From Myroides sp. NP-2 (GTDB lineage: Bacteria > Bacteroidota > Bacteroidia > Flavobacteriales > Flavobacteriaceae), in NCBI RefSeq assembly GCF_014145665.1, contig NZ_JACHTD010000002.1:1-64000 (forward strand): a stretch of 64,000 bases of DNA, given 5' to 3'. A program made the translations under genes and the position numbers. The notes under the pieces are model-generated. The model was not told the origin of the DNA, did no database searches, and saw only the letters and a list, made by a program, of their open reading frames with translations. Within the stretch, counting starts at the first letter, position 1; every line of letters starts with the position of its first letter. Shown here piece by piece: positions 15,858 to 24,945 of this stretch.

Positions 15858-17501
15858 CTATTTAATAGCTTCGTAAATTGGTGTTCCAATGTTCCCATTG
15901 GGAAATTCAATTTTTAAGATTTGCGCAAGGGTAGGCGCTATATCTGTCATATGGGTCTGACGGGTTGTTTTTCCTGGTTTCACCCCCCATCCTAAGAATA
16001 CAGCAGGAATATGAGCATCATATGAATTCCAACTTCCATGTGTTGTTCCCTTTCCATCTTGTACTCCACTAAACCATTGAGGTTCAAGGATAATTTGAAT
16101 GGCTCCACTGCGCTTGTAGTTATATCCATTGACAATGCGTTCACGTAACATCTGTGGTACTGCCGCTGTAGCAGCGTCTTGCATATCCACAACAAAAGCT
16201 ACGCCATCTAATTTTCTCAACTCCTTCATCGCCATCTCAATAACATCCTCCTCTTCAATATCATTCGCCTCAATAGCTTCATAATTTAAGTGTACTTGAT
16301 AGTTTGACAGACTTCTTACCAATCCTGCCACACCAAATTTCCCCTCTAATTTTGCATTTAAATCTTTGCGAATAACTTTCGTATCAAAGTATCCTGAATT
16401 TCCTTTTTGATCGGCAAAGAACTTTGGATTATGAGCTGCTCCGTGATCTGCGCTCAAAAACAAGGTGTAATTTCCCTTTCCAACTGTTTGATCTAAATAC
16501 GCTAAAAAATCAGCAATATCGCGGTCTAAACGCAAGTAAGTATCTTCAATTTCAATGGAATTAATCGCAAATTGGTGTCCGATATAATCAGTTGATGATA
16601 AGCTCACCGCTAAGAAATCTGTTACGTTTGCTGGATTATTTCCTAACTTTTCACTTTCAATAGCGCGTTTAGCAAAATCAAGCGTTAACGTATTTCCCTG
16701 TGGAGTACTCTTGATTAGTTCATAGCCATTGTCCTTTTTCAATTTTACTAAATCACGGGGAAATGTCGGTGCTTTCTCTCCTTTGAAAGGCTCTTCATAA
16801 ACATTGTCATCCGCTGTACTCAACGCATAGGTTTGTATAGGATACAGTGTATTCCACCCTTCTTTATAGTACTTATCTACTAATTTTTCCTTATTGAATC
16901 CCTTTACCCAAGTAGGCAAATCATTCATATAGTACGTACTCGTAATCCAGTTTCCTGTTTTACCGTCTAACCAATAGGCAGCATTGGCAAAATGACCTGC
17001 GGGTAAAATTCCACCGCGATCTTTAATTGCAATTCCAATTACTTTAGATTGAAAATTAGTCGCTAATTTTAGCTGATCGGTAACAGTTGATACTAAGAGA
17101 TTTTTAGGAGATTGTTGTCCTACTTTACCCTCGCCACCAACGGCTTGCACACTGTCATCTTGTGTACAGTACATCGGCTGTCCTGTCGCTTGGATGATAA
17201 AATCATTTCCTGCAATTCCATGAATCGCAGGTACACTTCCTGTATAAATGGTACTGTGTCCGATTGCAGTATAGGTAGGGACATAATCTATTAAAGTATT
17301 TTCACTTGAAAAACCTTCGTTTAGCAAGCGTTTGAATCCCTGATCACTATAGCGGTCGTAGTAACGATAGAGGTAATCCCATCTCATTTGATCCACTACA
17401 AGCCCCACTACTAACTTTGGTTTCTCTAGCTTCTCACTTGCAAAAATAGCCAGTGAAAATAAGCAGCTTAACGCTGTAATTACAGTTGATTTAACGTTCA
17501 T
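15858..17501 (-). CDS. pafA: Alkaline phosphatase PafA
   Basis: A 547-aa secreted phosphomonoesterase of the alkaline phosphatase superfamily, the calcium-tolerant PafA type of Flavobacteriia. A signal peptide occupies the first 21 residues. Metal ligand D37 is in VVDQMRWDY. The nucleophile is probably T78 in VPTYTAIGHS, N99 is in AGNDF, and K160/R162 are in AIKDRGGILPAGH. These match the T, N, K and R active-site residues described for Elizabethkingia PafA with offsets of one or two. SADHGAAHNP holds further metal ligands. It releases phosphate from organic esters in the periplasm or outside. A -7 box lies upstream; no Pho-type operator can be named. Confidence 0.95.
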   Translation of the reverse strand: MNVKSTVITALSCLFSLAIFASEKLEKPKLVVGLVVDQMRWDYLYRYYDRYSDQGFKRLLNEGFSSENTLIDYVPTYTAIGHSTIYTGSVPAIHGIAGNDFIIQATGQPMYCTQDDSVQAVGGEGKVGQQSPKNLLVSTVTDQLKLATNFQSKVIGIAIKDRGGILPAGHFANAAYWLDGKTGNWITSTYYMNDLPTWVKGFNKEKLVDKYYKEGWNTLYPIQTYALSTADDNVYEEPFKGEKAPTFPRDLVKLKKDNGYELIKSTPQGNTLTLDFAKRAIESEKLGNNPANVTDFLAVSLSSTDYIGHQFAINSIEIEDTYLRLDRDIADFLAYLDQTVGKGNYTLFLSADHGAAHNPKFFADQKGNSGYFDTKVIRKDLNAKLEGKFGVAGLVRSLSNYQVHLNYEAIEANDIEEEDVIEMAMKELRKLDGVAFVVDMQDAATAAVPQMLRERIVNGYNYKRSGAIQIILEPQWFSGVQDGKGTTHGSWNSYDAHIPAVFLGWGVKPGKTTRQTHMTDIAPTLAQILKIEFPNGNIGTPIYEAIK

Positions 17502-17548
17502 TGTACTTCTTTTATTTGGGTGTTATTTAAGTAATTAAAAAGGTATAA

Positions 17549-17556
17549 CAAAGCTA
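17549..17556 (-). promoter_or_regulatory. -7 promoter box of pafA
   Basis: TAGCTTTG on the minus strand, 47 bases upstream of the pafA AUG; it has the same sequence as the box of the M16 gene. A -33 TTG is not clear. Confidence 0.5.
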
Positions 17557-17765
17557 TAAAAGTCATTTAACATAGAAAATAGTCTCTGTCTTAAAGTTTG
17601 CTACTCGATTTAACGAGCGCAAATCCATCAATTTTGACAAATAAAGTCTATTTGCACTAATTTCATATTACCTCAACATTAAATATGCATAATTATTCCT
17701 TTTATAGAAATAGTAAAGCTTCCGTTGTTTGATTGACTAGAGCACCCTTTTTTAGCAGAATACCG

Positions 17766-17773
17766 TATCTTTG
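17766..17773 (+). promoter_or_regulatory. -7 promoter box of the Crp/Fnr-type gene
   Basis: TATCTTTG, 35 bases before the AUG at 17809. The 307 bases between pafA and this gene otherwise hold no gene. Confidence 0.55.
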
Positions 17774-17808
17774 TATACTAGGACTTGGTCCTTTTCATTT
17801 GGCACAGT

Positions 17809-18369
17809 ATGGATATCGAACAAATTCTAACGGCAATCTACCCGCTACCTGAACCCTCACTCACTGCTTTAAAGCACTTGTGTAGTGAGTTGCACCTGCC
17901 TAAAGGGCATATCTTACTTGAAGCAGATCGCATCGAACACAATATCTACTTTATCAAGCAAGGCGTTGTACGCGCCTTCTCCACACATGAAGAAGGCGAG
18001 ATTACCTTTTGGTTTGGGGAAGAAGGTAGCACCATTCTCTCGATGAATAACTACGTTGAAAACAGAAAGAGTTATGAAAGCATTGAGCTCCTGGTTGACT
18101 GTGAACTATATCAAGTGAACTTCAACGAATTAAGCCAGTATTACCTTACCGATATTCACATTGCTAACTTTGGGCGAAAATTGGCAGAAAAAGAACTGAT
18201 GCGCGTTGAAAAACGCATTATATCGCGAGATTTACTCTCTGCAACAGAGCGATACAAAGAACTAATTACCAATTTTCCAACCATAATTCAACGCGTTCCC
18301 TTAAAATACATCGCCTCTTACTTAGGCATTACCCAAGTGAGTCTAAGTCGAATACGCAAAGATGTTTAA
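17809..18369 (+). CDS. Crp/Fnr-family transcriptional regulator
   Basis: A 186-aa protein starting MDIEQILTAIYPL. Residues about 20-110 form the cyclic-nucleotide-binding-like jelly roll (LPKGHILLEADRIEHNIYF.. GVVRAF) and the C-terminal part a winged helix (VPLKYIASYLGITQVSLSRI). The glutamate and arginine that contact cAMP in Crp are not conserved, and no Fnr-type cysteines are seen, so the ligand is unknown. Members of this Bacteroidota subgroup are common one-component regulators with few known targets. It has its own promoter and is divergent from pafA, which could be a target; that is only a guess. Confidence 0.9.
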   Translation: MDIEQILTAIYPLPEPSLTALKHLCSELHLPKGHILLEADRIEHNIYFIKQGVVRAFSTHEEGEITFWFGEEGSTILSMNNYVENRKSYESIELLVDCELYQVNFNELSQYYLTDIHIANFGRKLAEKELMRVEKRIISRDLLSATERYKELITNFPTIIQRVPLKYIASYLGITQVSLSRIRKDV

Positions 18370-18460
18370 CCTTGTGGATTGCATAATTGCTAAAATTATC
18401 TTATCGCTAAGGTGTTCGCCTGATCTTTACTTATCTTTAGGGTGATTATTACAACACACT

Positions 18461-19147
18461 ATGAATAAAATTAAAGTTGTTGCATTTGATGCAGACGATA
18501 CGCTTTGGGTTAACGAACCTTTTTTTAGAGAAGCAGAACAACAGTTTTGTATTCTATTGGAAGACTATTTAACTCACCAAAGCATTTCACAGATTCTCTT
18601 TAAAACACAAGTAGATAATTTACCTCTTTATGGCTACGGCATTAAAGGGTTTACCCTATCGATGATTGAGGCGGCGGAAATTATTTCCAAAGGAACACTA
18701 AACATTAAGATTATTGATAAAATTGTCAAGATAGGAAAGGAACTCCTGACCAAACCCGTGGAGTTACTAGATGATGTAGAGGAAATTCTTCAAGGACTTC
18801 AAGCTGATTACCGCTTGGTTGTAGCCACAAAAGGCGACTTGAAAGACCAACACCGCAAGCTACACAAATCGGGTTTAGGCCCCTACTTCCATCACATTGA
18901 AGTCATGACAGATAAGGAAGAAGTCGATTATGAAAAATTGCTCAAGCGACTTGACATACAAGCGGAAGAATTTATCATGATTGGCAATTCGCTTCGTTCC
19001 GATGTATTACCTGTATTAGCTTTAGGCGGTCACGCCGTTCACGTGCCTTTTCACACCACTTGGCTACACGAGCACATCGACCATGCTGTGGTTCATCCAA
19101 ATTTTAAGTCTATAAAAAAACTATCGGAAATTAAAGCCTTCCTTTAG
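18461..19147 (+). CDS. HAD-superfamily hydrolase (phosphatase)
   Basis: A 228-aa protein. Motif I AFDADDTLW (nucleophile D10, acid/base D12), motif II VVATKGDL with Lys just after, and motif IV MIGNSLRSDVLP mark an active haloacid dehalogenase-type phosphatase. The cap lies in the first third (residues 15-90), as in subclass I beta-phosphoglucomutase/phosphoglycolate-like members. Substrate cannot be told. A near-consensus -7 box (TATCTTTA) lies about 25 bases upstream. Transcribed on its own, before the lipoprotein at 19211. Confidence 0.88.
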   Translation: MNKIKVVAFDADDTLWVNEPFFREAEQQFCILLEDYLTHQSISQILFKTQVDNLPLYGYGIKGFTLSMIEAAEIISKGTLNIKIIDKIVKIGKELLTKPVELLDDVEEILQGLQADYRLVVATKGDLKDQHRKLHKSGLGPYFHHIEVMTDKEEVDYEKLLKRLDIQAEEFIMIGNSLRSDVLPVLALGGHAVHVPFHTTWLHEHIDHAVVHPNFKSIKKLSEIKAFL

Positions 19148-19210
19148 GTTTTCTTGGATGAAATCGTACCTTTATTCACACCTAAAACATAAACATTAAA
19201 TAAAAAACCT

Positions 19211-19696
19211 ATGAAAACACGTTTGTTTACTTTAGCCTTGCTCCTAACTTCGGGTTTAGTGCTAACAAGCTGTAAAGAACAAGTCAAAGAAAATTCTACT
19301 GAAACGCCTACAGCAGTGGAAAATACTCAAGAAACGACAGAAACAACAGCCGATACAAAGCTGATTGACCTAACGTTTGCGTCGGAAGGCTATGCAACAA
19401 GAGAAGCAGGTTCTGACTGGGTAAAAGTAAACCTAAAAAGCACTTCACCTGATCAAGTAACAATTGTCGTTAGCTCACGTGAGGACATCAAAAAACCAAC
19501 TTGTTCGCTAGAAACAGTGGCAACTAAGGTAGCAGACAACACCTACCAGGCAGTGTTACAAAACAGTCAGGTAAACTTTTCGCTTGGCGAAGGACAATTA
19601 ACCATTGACACAGTAAACGAAAGCGACCGAGGGGTATTGTCATTCTACTGCTCAGGGGGTGGTTCTTTACAAGGTACTTATACTGCTGTTGACTAA
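19211..19696 (+). CDS. Hypothetical lipoprotein
   Basis: A 161-aa lipoprotein with signal peptide MKTRLFTLALLLTSGLVLTSC (lipobox LTSC) and a Thr/Glu-rich linker up to about residue 50. The compact C-terminal domain of about 110 residues is rich in beta strands and contains two Cys (PTCSLETV and LSFYCSGGG) that could form a disulfide. No enzymatic motif is seen. The domain looks like a small secreted beta-sandwich. It is followed by a strong terminator, so it closes a short transcription unit. Function unknown. Confidence 0.75.
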   Translation: MKTRLFTLALLLTSGLVLTSCKEQVKENSTETPTAVENTQETTETTADTKLIDLTFASEGYATREAGSDWVKVNLKSTSPDQVTIVVSSREDIKKPTCSLETVATKVADNTYQAVLQNSQVNFSLGEGQLTIDTVNESDRGVLSFYCSGGGSLQGTYTAVD

Positions 19697-19731
19697 GGCA
19701 TCAACCGGTTGGACATCGATTAATACTATAC

Positions 19732-19762
19732 AAAAAAAGGAAACCGCTGTGGTTTCCTTTTT
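19732..19762. terminator. Bidirectional terminator
   Basis: AAAAAGGAAACC and GGTTTCCTTTTT form a 12-bp stem with loop GCTGT, between the convergent lipoprotein and outer-membrane protein genes. Confidence 0.88.
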
Positions 19763-19790
19763 TCTTTCTTTTTCTTTGCATTTTTTCTAC

Positions 19791-20492
19791 CTAAAAACGG
19801 TAGCCTACATAAACACCAATATTTTGGTTGTATATTTTGAAGTCATTTGCTCCAGTATTTTCTTCTACGCCAAACGTATTCGAATTGTCAAAAATAGAAG
19901 CAAATCCACGGGTGTATTGCGCCCCTATTAGTAAACCAAATTTAAATTGGTACTCAATCCCTGCAGTCAAGCCATAATCCATTTTTTGCAAGTATTTACT
20001 ATCCTCTTGATCGTCTTCTGTCGATCCAAAAATGCCGTGATCTTTATAGGTTTTTCCATTTTCATCTACGGCTGTAATAGAGGAGTACAACAGCATATTA
20101 ATATAAGGTCCTGCATATACTTGTAGACCTCCAATTTTAAAAGTAGGACTGATAGGGTTTAAACGCAAGCTGTGCATTTCAAGGGTGGCATCAAACGTAT
20201 GATCCTCCAATTCACGCTTGAAATCCGCTCCGTAATTTTGGTAATACAATTCGTGTTTCAAACCAAAATAAGTTCCAATGCTATTGTCAACACTTACTCC
20301 TACAAAAAAGGAATTGCGTTGGTCAATAGTTCCATCGACTGCTAAGTCTTTTACGTCATCTCCTTTGAGCGTAGACTGTAACCATCCTGCTTTAACACTA
20401 AAAGAAGTTTTTCCTTTTAGATCTTCATTCAAGTCCTGTGCTTTCACCGAAAGCCCAGTTAATACTAGTAAACTGAATATAATGTGTTTCAT
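19791..20492 (-). CDS. Outer-membrane beta-barrel protein
   Basis: A 233-aa protein with a signal peptide cut near KAQ. Alternating-residue strands follow (FSVKAGWLQSTL, FFVGVSVDNSIGTYFGLKHE, LQVYAGPYINMLLYS, YGLTAGIEYQFKFGLLIGAQ), and it ends in the aromatic strand IGVYVGYRF, as in PorT/OmpW-like eight- to ten-stranded barrels of Bacteroidota. It is the last gene of the efflux operon, 11 bases after the TolC-like gene, which suggests a link to metal efflux or envelope stress. Cargo or function unknown. Confidence 0.82.
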   Translation of the reverse strand: MKHIIFSLLVLTGLSVKAQDLNEDLKGKTSFSVKAGWLQSTLKGDDVKDLAVDGTIDQRNSFFVGVSVDNSIGTYFGLKHELYYQNYGADFKRELEDHTFDATLEMHSLRLNPISPTFKIGGLQVYAGPYINMLLYSSITAVDENGKTYKDHGIFGSTEDDQEDSKYLQKMDYGLTAGIEYQFKFGLLIGAQYTRGFASIFDNSNTFGVEENTGANDFKIYNQNIGVYVGYRF

Positions 20493-20503
20493 ACTACTTC
20501 TCC

Positions 20504-21796
20504 TTAAAAATCAATATCCCAGATTCCAACTGCTTTCTCTAACTCCACCAATGCTTCTGCATAACCAAATAGGGTTTCAGCATAAGCTTGTTGGATCTCA
20601 TTATAAGTGCGTTGGGCGTCCAACACTTCCAATAAACTACTTGCCCCGCGTTGGTAGCTGTATTTAATTCCTTCAAACACTTGTTTTGCTTCCTCTAACA
20701 TCCCGTTTTCAAAACGGTAAATTTGCTTTTGCTTGGTCAAATAATTGCGATACGCTTGGTTAATTTCTTTTTCTAATTCTAACTCGATGATATCGTATTC
20801 CAACTCTGCTTGTCTTTCCTCATACAAGGCAGTTTTCAGACCAGCATCTCGGCGGTTCGAAAACTTTAAAGGGATGGACACTCCTGCTTTTACCACAGTA
20901 TTCCCTGGGGTTGGTGCAACGGCATTTTTTACAAAGGAATTGTTTTCAACACCTAGATTTAATCCTAAATCAATCACACGTTCGGCACGAGCTAAAGCCA
21001 CTTGCCTCCCTGCTACCACTTTATTTTGTTGGGCAACCAAATAATCAGCACGATTATTTTGTGCGGTTACAATTAAATCTTCCAAGGCAAACAAGCGCAC
21101 AAACTGACTAAAATCACCCGTTGGTAAGTAAACACTATCTTGACGTGAAGCACTGATAATGTTGCGCACTTCCATCAAGCTATTTTCCCAAGTGTCATCC
21201 GCATCGTGTAAATCATTCAGCATCGACTTTGCCTCCAATTTACTTTGAATGGCATCAACCTTACTGATTTGCCCTAGCGAATAGCGAATACTATCCGACT
21301 TGGCCACTTGCAACATGGATTCATACGAATCTTTTTGAATATCGTACAACATTTTATTTTGCATGGCTTCTAAAAAGGCAATGGTCGATGCTGCACGCAA
21401 GGTGTGGAAGAATTCTTGTAGTTCTAGCTCGGCCAATACTTTCTGATCGCGTGCAAGGTTTTTTCTCGCTTTTCGCTTACCACCAAGTTCGAGATCCCAG
21501 GACAATTCAGCTTCAAACCCATAGCCCAGCTGCATGCGTTTCTGTTGGTTATCAGCCCAACCGAAACTCAACTCTGGATCGGGAAAGGCTTTAGCCGCTT
21601 GTACTTCCGCCTCTGCAATACTGATGTTGTATTTTTCTGCTGCATAGCTCAGGTTGTTTTCTATCATCTTAGATAAAAACTCCTTATACGTTAGCGTCTG
21701 TTTATTTGTAGCTTGCTCTGTATGCCCATCTTGAGCATACAAAACACCGCTACACATTATAGACATAACACTTATACTGATATATTTTTTAAACAT
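20504..21796 (-). CDS. TolC/CzcC-family outer-membrane efflux protein
   Basis: A 430-aa outer-membrane factor with a signal peptide ending LYAQ. The mature part has the two repeated long coiled-coil hairpins of the TolC family (NNLSYAAEKYNISIAEAEVQ ... LLYEERQAELEYDIIELELE region), and the end LEVLDAQRTYNEIQQAYAE is typical of CzcC/CusC-like members. It provides the exit duct for the RND pump encoded upstream. I chose the start MFKKYISIS; two further AUGs lie within 12 bases upstream, the first right after the pump stop, so translation may be coupled. Confidence 0.9.
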   Translation of the reverse strand: MFKKYISISVMSIMCSGVLYAQDGHTEQATNKQTLTYKEFLSKMIENNLSYAAEKYNISIAEAEVQAAKAFPDPELSFGWADNQQKRMQLGYGFEAELSWDLELGGKRKARKNLARDQKVLAELELQEFFHTLRAASTIAFLEAMQNKMLYDIQKDSYESMLQVAKSDSIRYSLGQISKVDAIQSKLEAKSMLNDLHDADDTWENSLMEVRNIISASRQDSVYLPTGDFSQFVRLFALEDLIVTAQNNRADYLVAQQNKVVAGRQVALARAERVIDLGLNLGVENNSFVKNAVAPTPGNTVVKAGVSIPLKFSNRRDAGLKTALYEERQAELEYDIIELELEKEINQAYRNYLTKQKQIYRFENGMLEEAKQVFEGIKYSYQRGASSLLEVLDAQRTYNEIQQAYAETLFGYAEALVELEKAVGIWDIDF

Positions 21797-21809
21797 ATTC
21801 ATCTCCATG

Positions 21810-24800
21810 TTAGTTTTCTTCTGTTTCTTCTACTTTGACAAAGTCACTGTCTTTTCCCCATTTGCGCTCTACGAGATAGTACAAAGCAGGCAATACGAAA
21901 AGCGTTAAAATCGTGGCGAACAATAGACCATAAACGATCACTGTCGCTAGAGGTCGTTGCACATCTGAACCGATTCCCGTTGCCATAGAGGCTGGAAACA
22001 AGCCCAAAATAGCTACTGTTGCCGTCATTAATACGGGTCTGAATCGCTGTTCTGCTCCAAGCAACACGGCTTCTAGCAACACGTGTCCTCGTTTTCGCAA
22101 ATCGTTGATATGAGAAATCATAATCACCCCATTTTGAATGGCTACACCAAATAGTGCAATAAAACCAACCGCAGAGGATACATTCAAAGACATGCCTCTA
22201 ATGTTCAAGGCTAGCATTCCTCCAAAAAGGGCTAGAGGTACAACAACCATCAACAACCCTGCCTGTCTAAATTGTCCAAAAGCACCATAGAGTAAGACAA
22301 ACATCAAACACAAGGTCAACGGCACGATGATCGCTAAACGATTGTATGCACGGTGCTGGTTTTCAAACTGTCCTCCCCACTCAATGTGGAACTTGTTGTG
22401 ATCATAGGTGATGTTTTCCTCAATTTTTTGCTGTGCTTCTTTCAATAAAGACCCCAAATCGCGATTACGCACATTCAATTTTACAGTCAAATGACGTCTA
22501 TTCATCTCACGTGTAATCGTACTTTCACCTGTACTTGTCTTGACATCGGCCACTTGAGATAGCGGTATTTTTGCTCCTGTACTTGACGTCAACATCAAAT
22601 TGGCAATCTTTTCTGGAGTATTTCTACTTTCTTCTGTATAACGTGCGCTGATATCATAGACTTTATTTCCAATAAAGATTTGCGAAATGGCCTTTCCTCC
22701 GATCGCTACTTCAATGAGCTCAGCTACATCGGCAACATTTAATCCATATTGTGCAATTTTATCTCGATTCGCATGGATTTGCAATTGCGGTAAAGGTGGC
22801 TCTTGGTCAATGGCTAAATCTACTGCTCCATCTACTGTTTTCAATGTACCTAACACCTCACTGGCGATGCGTCTAGTTTCGTGAAAATCCTCTCCATATA
22901 CTTTGACTACTAGCTCACTGTGCGCCCCTGAAATTTTATCCATTACTCCATCGATCATTGGTTGAGCAAAACCAACCGTAAATCCAGGTAAAGACTCATA
23001 TTCTGCTGCTAACTCTTCGATTAAATCGTTTTTCGTTTTGCCTCTTGGCCATTCTTTATACGGTTTAATTCCGATTGAACACTCGAAATGAGAAGGAGTG
23101 AAAGGATCCGTTCCATCGTCATTTCTCCCTGCTTGAACCATAACGTAAGTTACTTCCTCATATTTCATGGTACGCGCTCTCAACGTATCACTCATTTCTT
23201 TGGATTTCTCCAACGAAATTCCCGGTGGCAACGTTACTTGTAACCAAATGGATCCTTCATCCAAAGGCGGTAAGAAATCTTTTCCAACCTTAGCAGTCAA
23301 TCCAATGGTAATTGCCAATACAACCAAAATAGGGAAGAAGACTTGTTTTGGCTTTTTCATAATCTTCTCAATGCGATTATGATACAAGCCCGTTAGTTTT
23401 TCCAACCATTTGTTGTGGTATATTTTGCGTGGTTTTTTATACACAGCATAGGCTAATCCTGGGATTAAGAACAAGGCTACCAAAAGCGCACCGAGTAAAG
23501 CAAAGCCAACGGTAAAAGCCATTGGGGTAAACAGTTTCTTCTCAACGCGCTCAAAAGCAAATAGCGGTAAATAGGCTGTGATAATAATAATCGTAGCGAA
23601 AAATACTGGTTTTGCCACTTCTTTGGTTCGTTGGGCAATGGATTTTTCCTTGAGTTCCTCCTCCGGATTGTCTTCCCGTTTCTTGAGAATGGATTCCATC
23701 ATTACAATGGCTCCATCGACAATAATACCAAAATCAATGGCTCCTAATGATAATAAGTTGGCAGGAATATCTGTAAAATGCATCAAAATAAAGGCAAATA
23801 ACAGGGATACAGGAATGGTAATTGCTACCAATAACGCCCCTCTCCAACTACCTAAGAAAACAATCAATACGATGATAACTAAACTAATCCCTTCAATTAA
23901 AGTCGTCGATACGGTATGTAACGTCGTGTCTACTAATTCTGTACGGTCTAGGAAGGTATGAATCTTCACCCCTTCTGGCAATAGTTCATTATTTAATTCA
24001 TCGACATATTGATGAATTTTTTCTAGTACAATAGAAGGATTCTCCCCTTTTAACAAGAGTACAATTCCCTCAATACTGTCAGAGTAATTGCGCTCTTTAT
24101 CCGAATAGCCTAAAATACCTTTGCGCTCTACATTTCCATATTTTAATCGACCTAAATCTTTTAAGAAAATAGGAATTCCATTTTCGGCTTTTACGACGAT
24201 TTTGCCTAAATCTTCTAAATCCTTTACCAATCCAATTCCACGTACCACATAGCCCAAATCTCCACGGGTAAGTACACTCCCTCCTGAATTAACGTTATTT
24301 TCTTCAATGGTTTCTGTAACATCACTTAGTGAAAGGTCGTATTGTTCTAATTTATGTGGATCTAATTCAATTTGAAATTGTGTGGTGATTCCTCCAAAAT
24401 TGGTTACCTCAGCTACACCTGAAACTTGATTCAGTTTAGGAATAATAATAAAGTTCTGAATATCCGTTAGCTCGCGTAAACTATAGCCATCTCCTTCGAT
24501 AATATAGCGGTATACTTCTCCGATTGGCGAGGTTAACGGGTCTAATTCGGGAATGGCATCATAGGGCAATTCCACGCCATTGAGTCGTTCTTGGATACGT
24601 TGACGGGCAAAGTAATCGTCTACTCCATCTTCAAAAACGATGGTAATCATCGAAAGTCCGAAGGTACTATTACTACGCATCACGTGCATACCTGGCATTC
24701 CGTTTAGCGCACGCTCAATCGGAATGGTAATTTGCAATTCTATTTCTTCTGCTGCTAAACCTGGTACTTGCGTAACTACTTGAGAGGTTGTATCTGCAAT

Positions 24801-24923
24801 ATCTGGATAGGCTTCAATAGAAAGTTGTTTCCATGAATAATACCCAAAAATACACAGTAAGCCAAACAAAGCAGCAACAAGCCATCTTTTGTGTATAGCT
24901 GTATCTATTATTGATTTTTTCAT
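21810..24923 (-). CDS. CusA/CzcA-family heavy-metal RND efflux pump
   Basis: A 1037-aa inner-membrane proton-driven pump. It has the twelve-helix RND layout with two large periplasmic loops. MPGMHVMRSNSTFGLSMITI is the CusA/CzcA-type N-terminal loop, and the proton-relay aspartates are in GAIDFGIIVDGAIVMMES. NVSSAVGFIALFGVAIQNGV lies in the second half, and ATIIIITAYLPLFAFERVEK follows the HME-RND pattern. Such pumps export Cu/Ag or Co/Zn/Cd; the methionine triad needed for Cu(I) was not confirmed here, so the metal is open. It sits between adaptor and TolC genes in one operon. I start at MKKSIIDTAIHKRWL rather than an earlier in-frame codon at 24977. Confidence 0.94.
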   Translation of the reverse strand: MKKSIIDTAIHKRWLVAALFGLLCIFGYYSWKQLSIEAYPDIADTTSQVVTQVPGLAAEEIELQITIPIERALNGMPGMHVMRSNSTFGLSMITIVFEDGVDDYFARQRIQERLNGVELPYDAIPELDPLTSPIGEVYRYIIEGDGYSLRELTDIQNFIIIPKLNQVSGVAEVTNFGGITTQFQIELDPHKLEQYDLSLSDVTETIEENNVNSGGSVLTRGDLGYVVRGIGLVKDLEDLGKIVVKAENGIPIFLKDLGRLKYGNVERKGILGYSDKERNYSDSIEGIVLLLKGENPSIVLEKIHQYVDELNNELLPEGVKIHTFLDRTELVDTTLHTVSTTLIEGISLVIIVLIVFLGSWRGALLVAITIPVSLLFAFILMHFTDIPANLLSLGAIDFGIIVDGAIVMMESILKKREDNPEEELKEKSIAQRTKEVAKPVFFATIIIITAYLPLFAFERVEKKLFTPMAFTVGFALLGALLVALFLIPGLAYAVYKKPRKIYHNKWLEKLTGLYHNRIEKIMKKPKQVFFPILVVLAITIGLTAKVGKDFLPPLDEGSIWLQVTLPPGISLEKSKEMSDTLRARTMKYEEVTYVMVQAGRNDDGTDPFTPSHFECSIGIKPYKEWPRGKTKNDLIEELAAEYESLPGFTVGFAQPMIDGVMDKISGAHSELVVKVYGEDFHETRRIASEVLGTLKTVDGAVDLAIDQEPPLPQLQIHANRDKIAQYGLNVADVAELIEVAIGGKAISQIFIGNKVYDISARYTEESRNTPEKIANLMLTSSTGAKIPLSQVADVKTSTGESTITREMNRRHLTVKLNVRNRDLGSLLKEAQQKIEENITYDHNKFHIEWGGQFENQHRAYNRLAIIVPLTLCLMFVLLYGAFGQFRQAGLLMVVVPLALFGGMLALNIRGMSLNVSSAVGFIALFGVAIQNGVIMISHINDLRKRGHVLLEAVLLGAEQRFRPVLMTATVAILGLFPASMATGIGSDVQRPLATVIVYGLLFATILTLFVLPALYYLVERKWGKDSDFVKVEETEEN

Positions 24924-24945
24924 TTTTTGCTGTTTTATTGGATTA

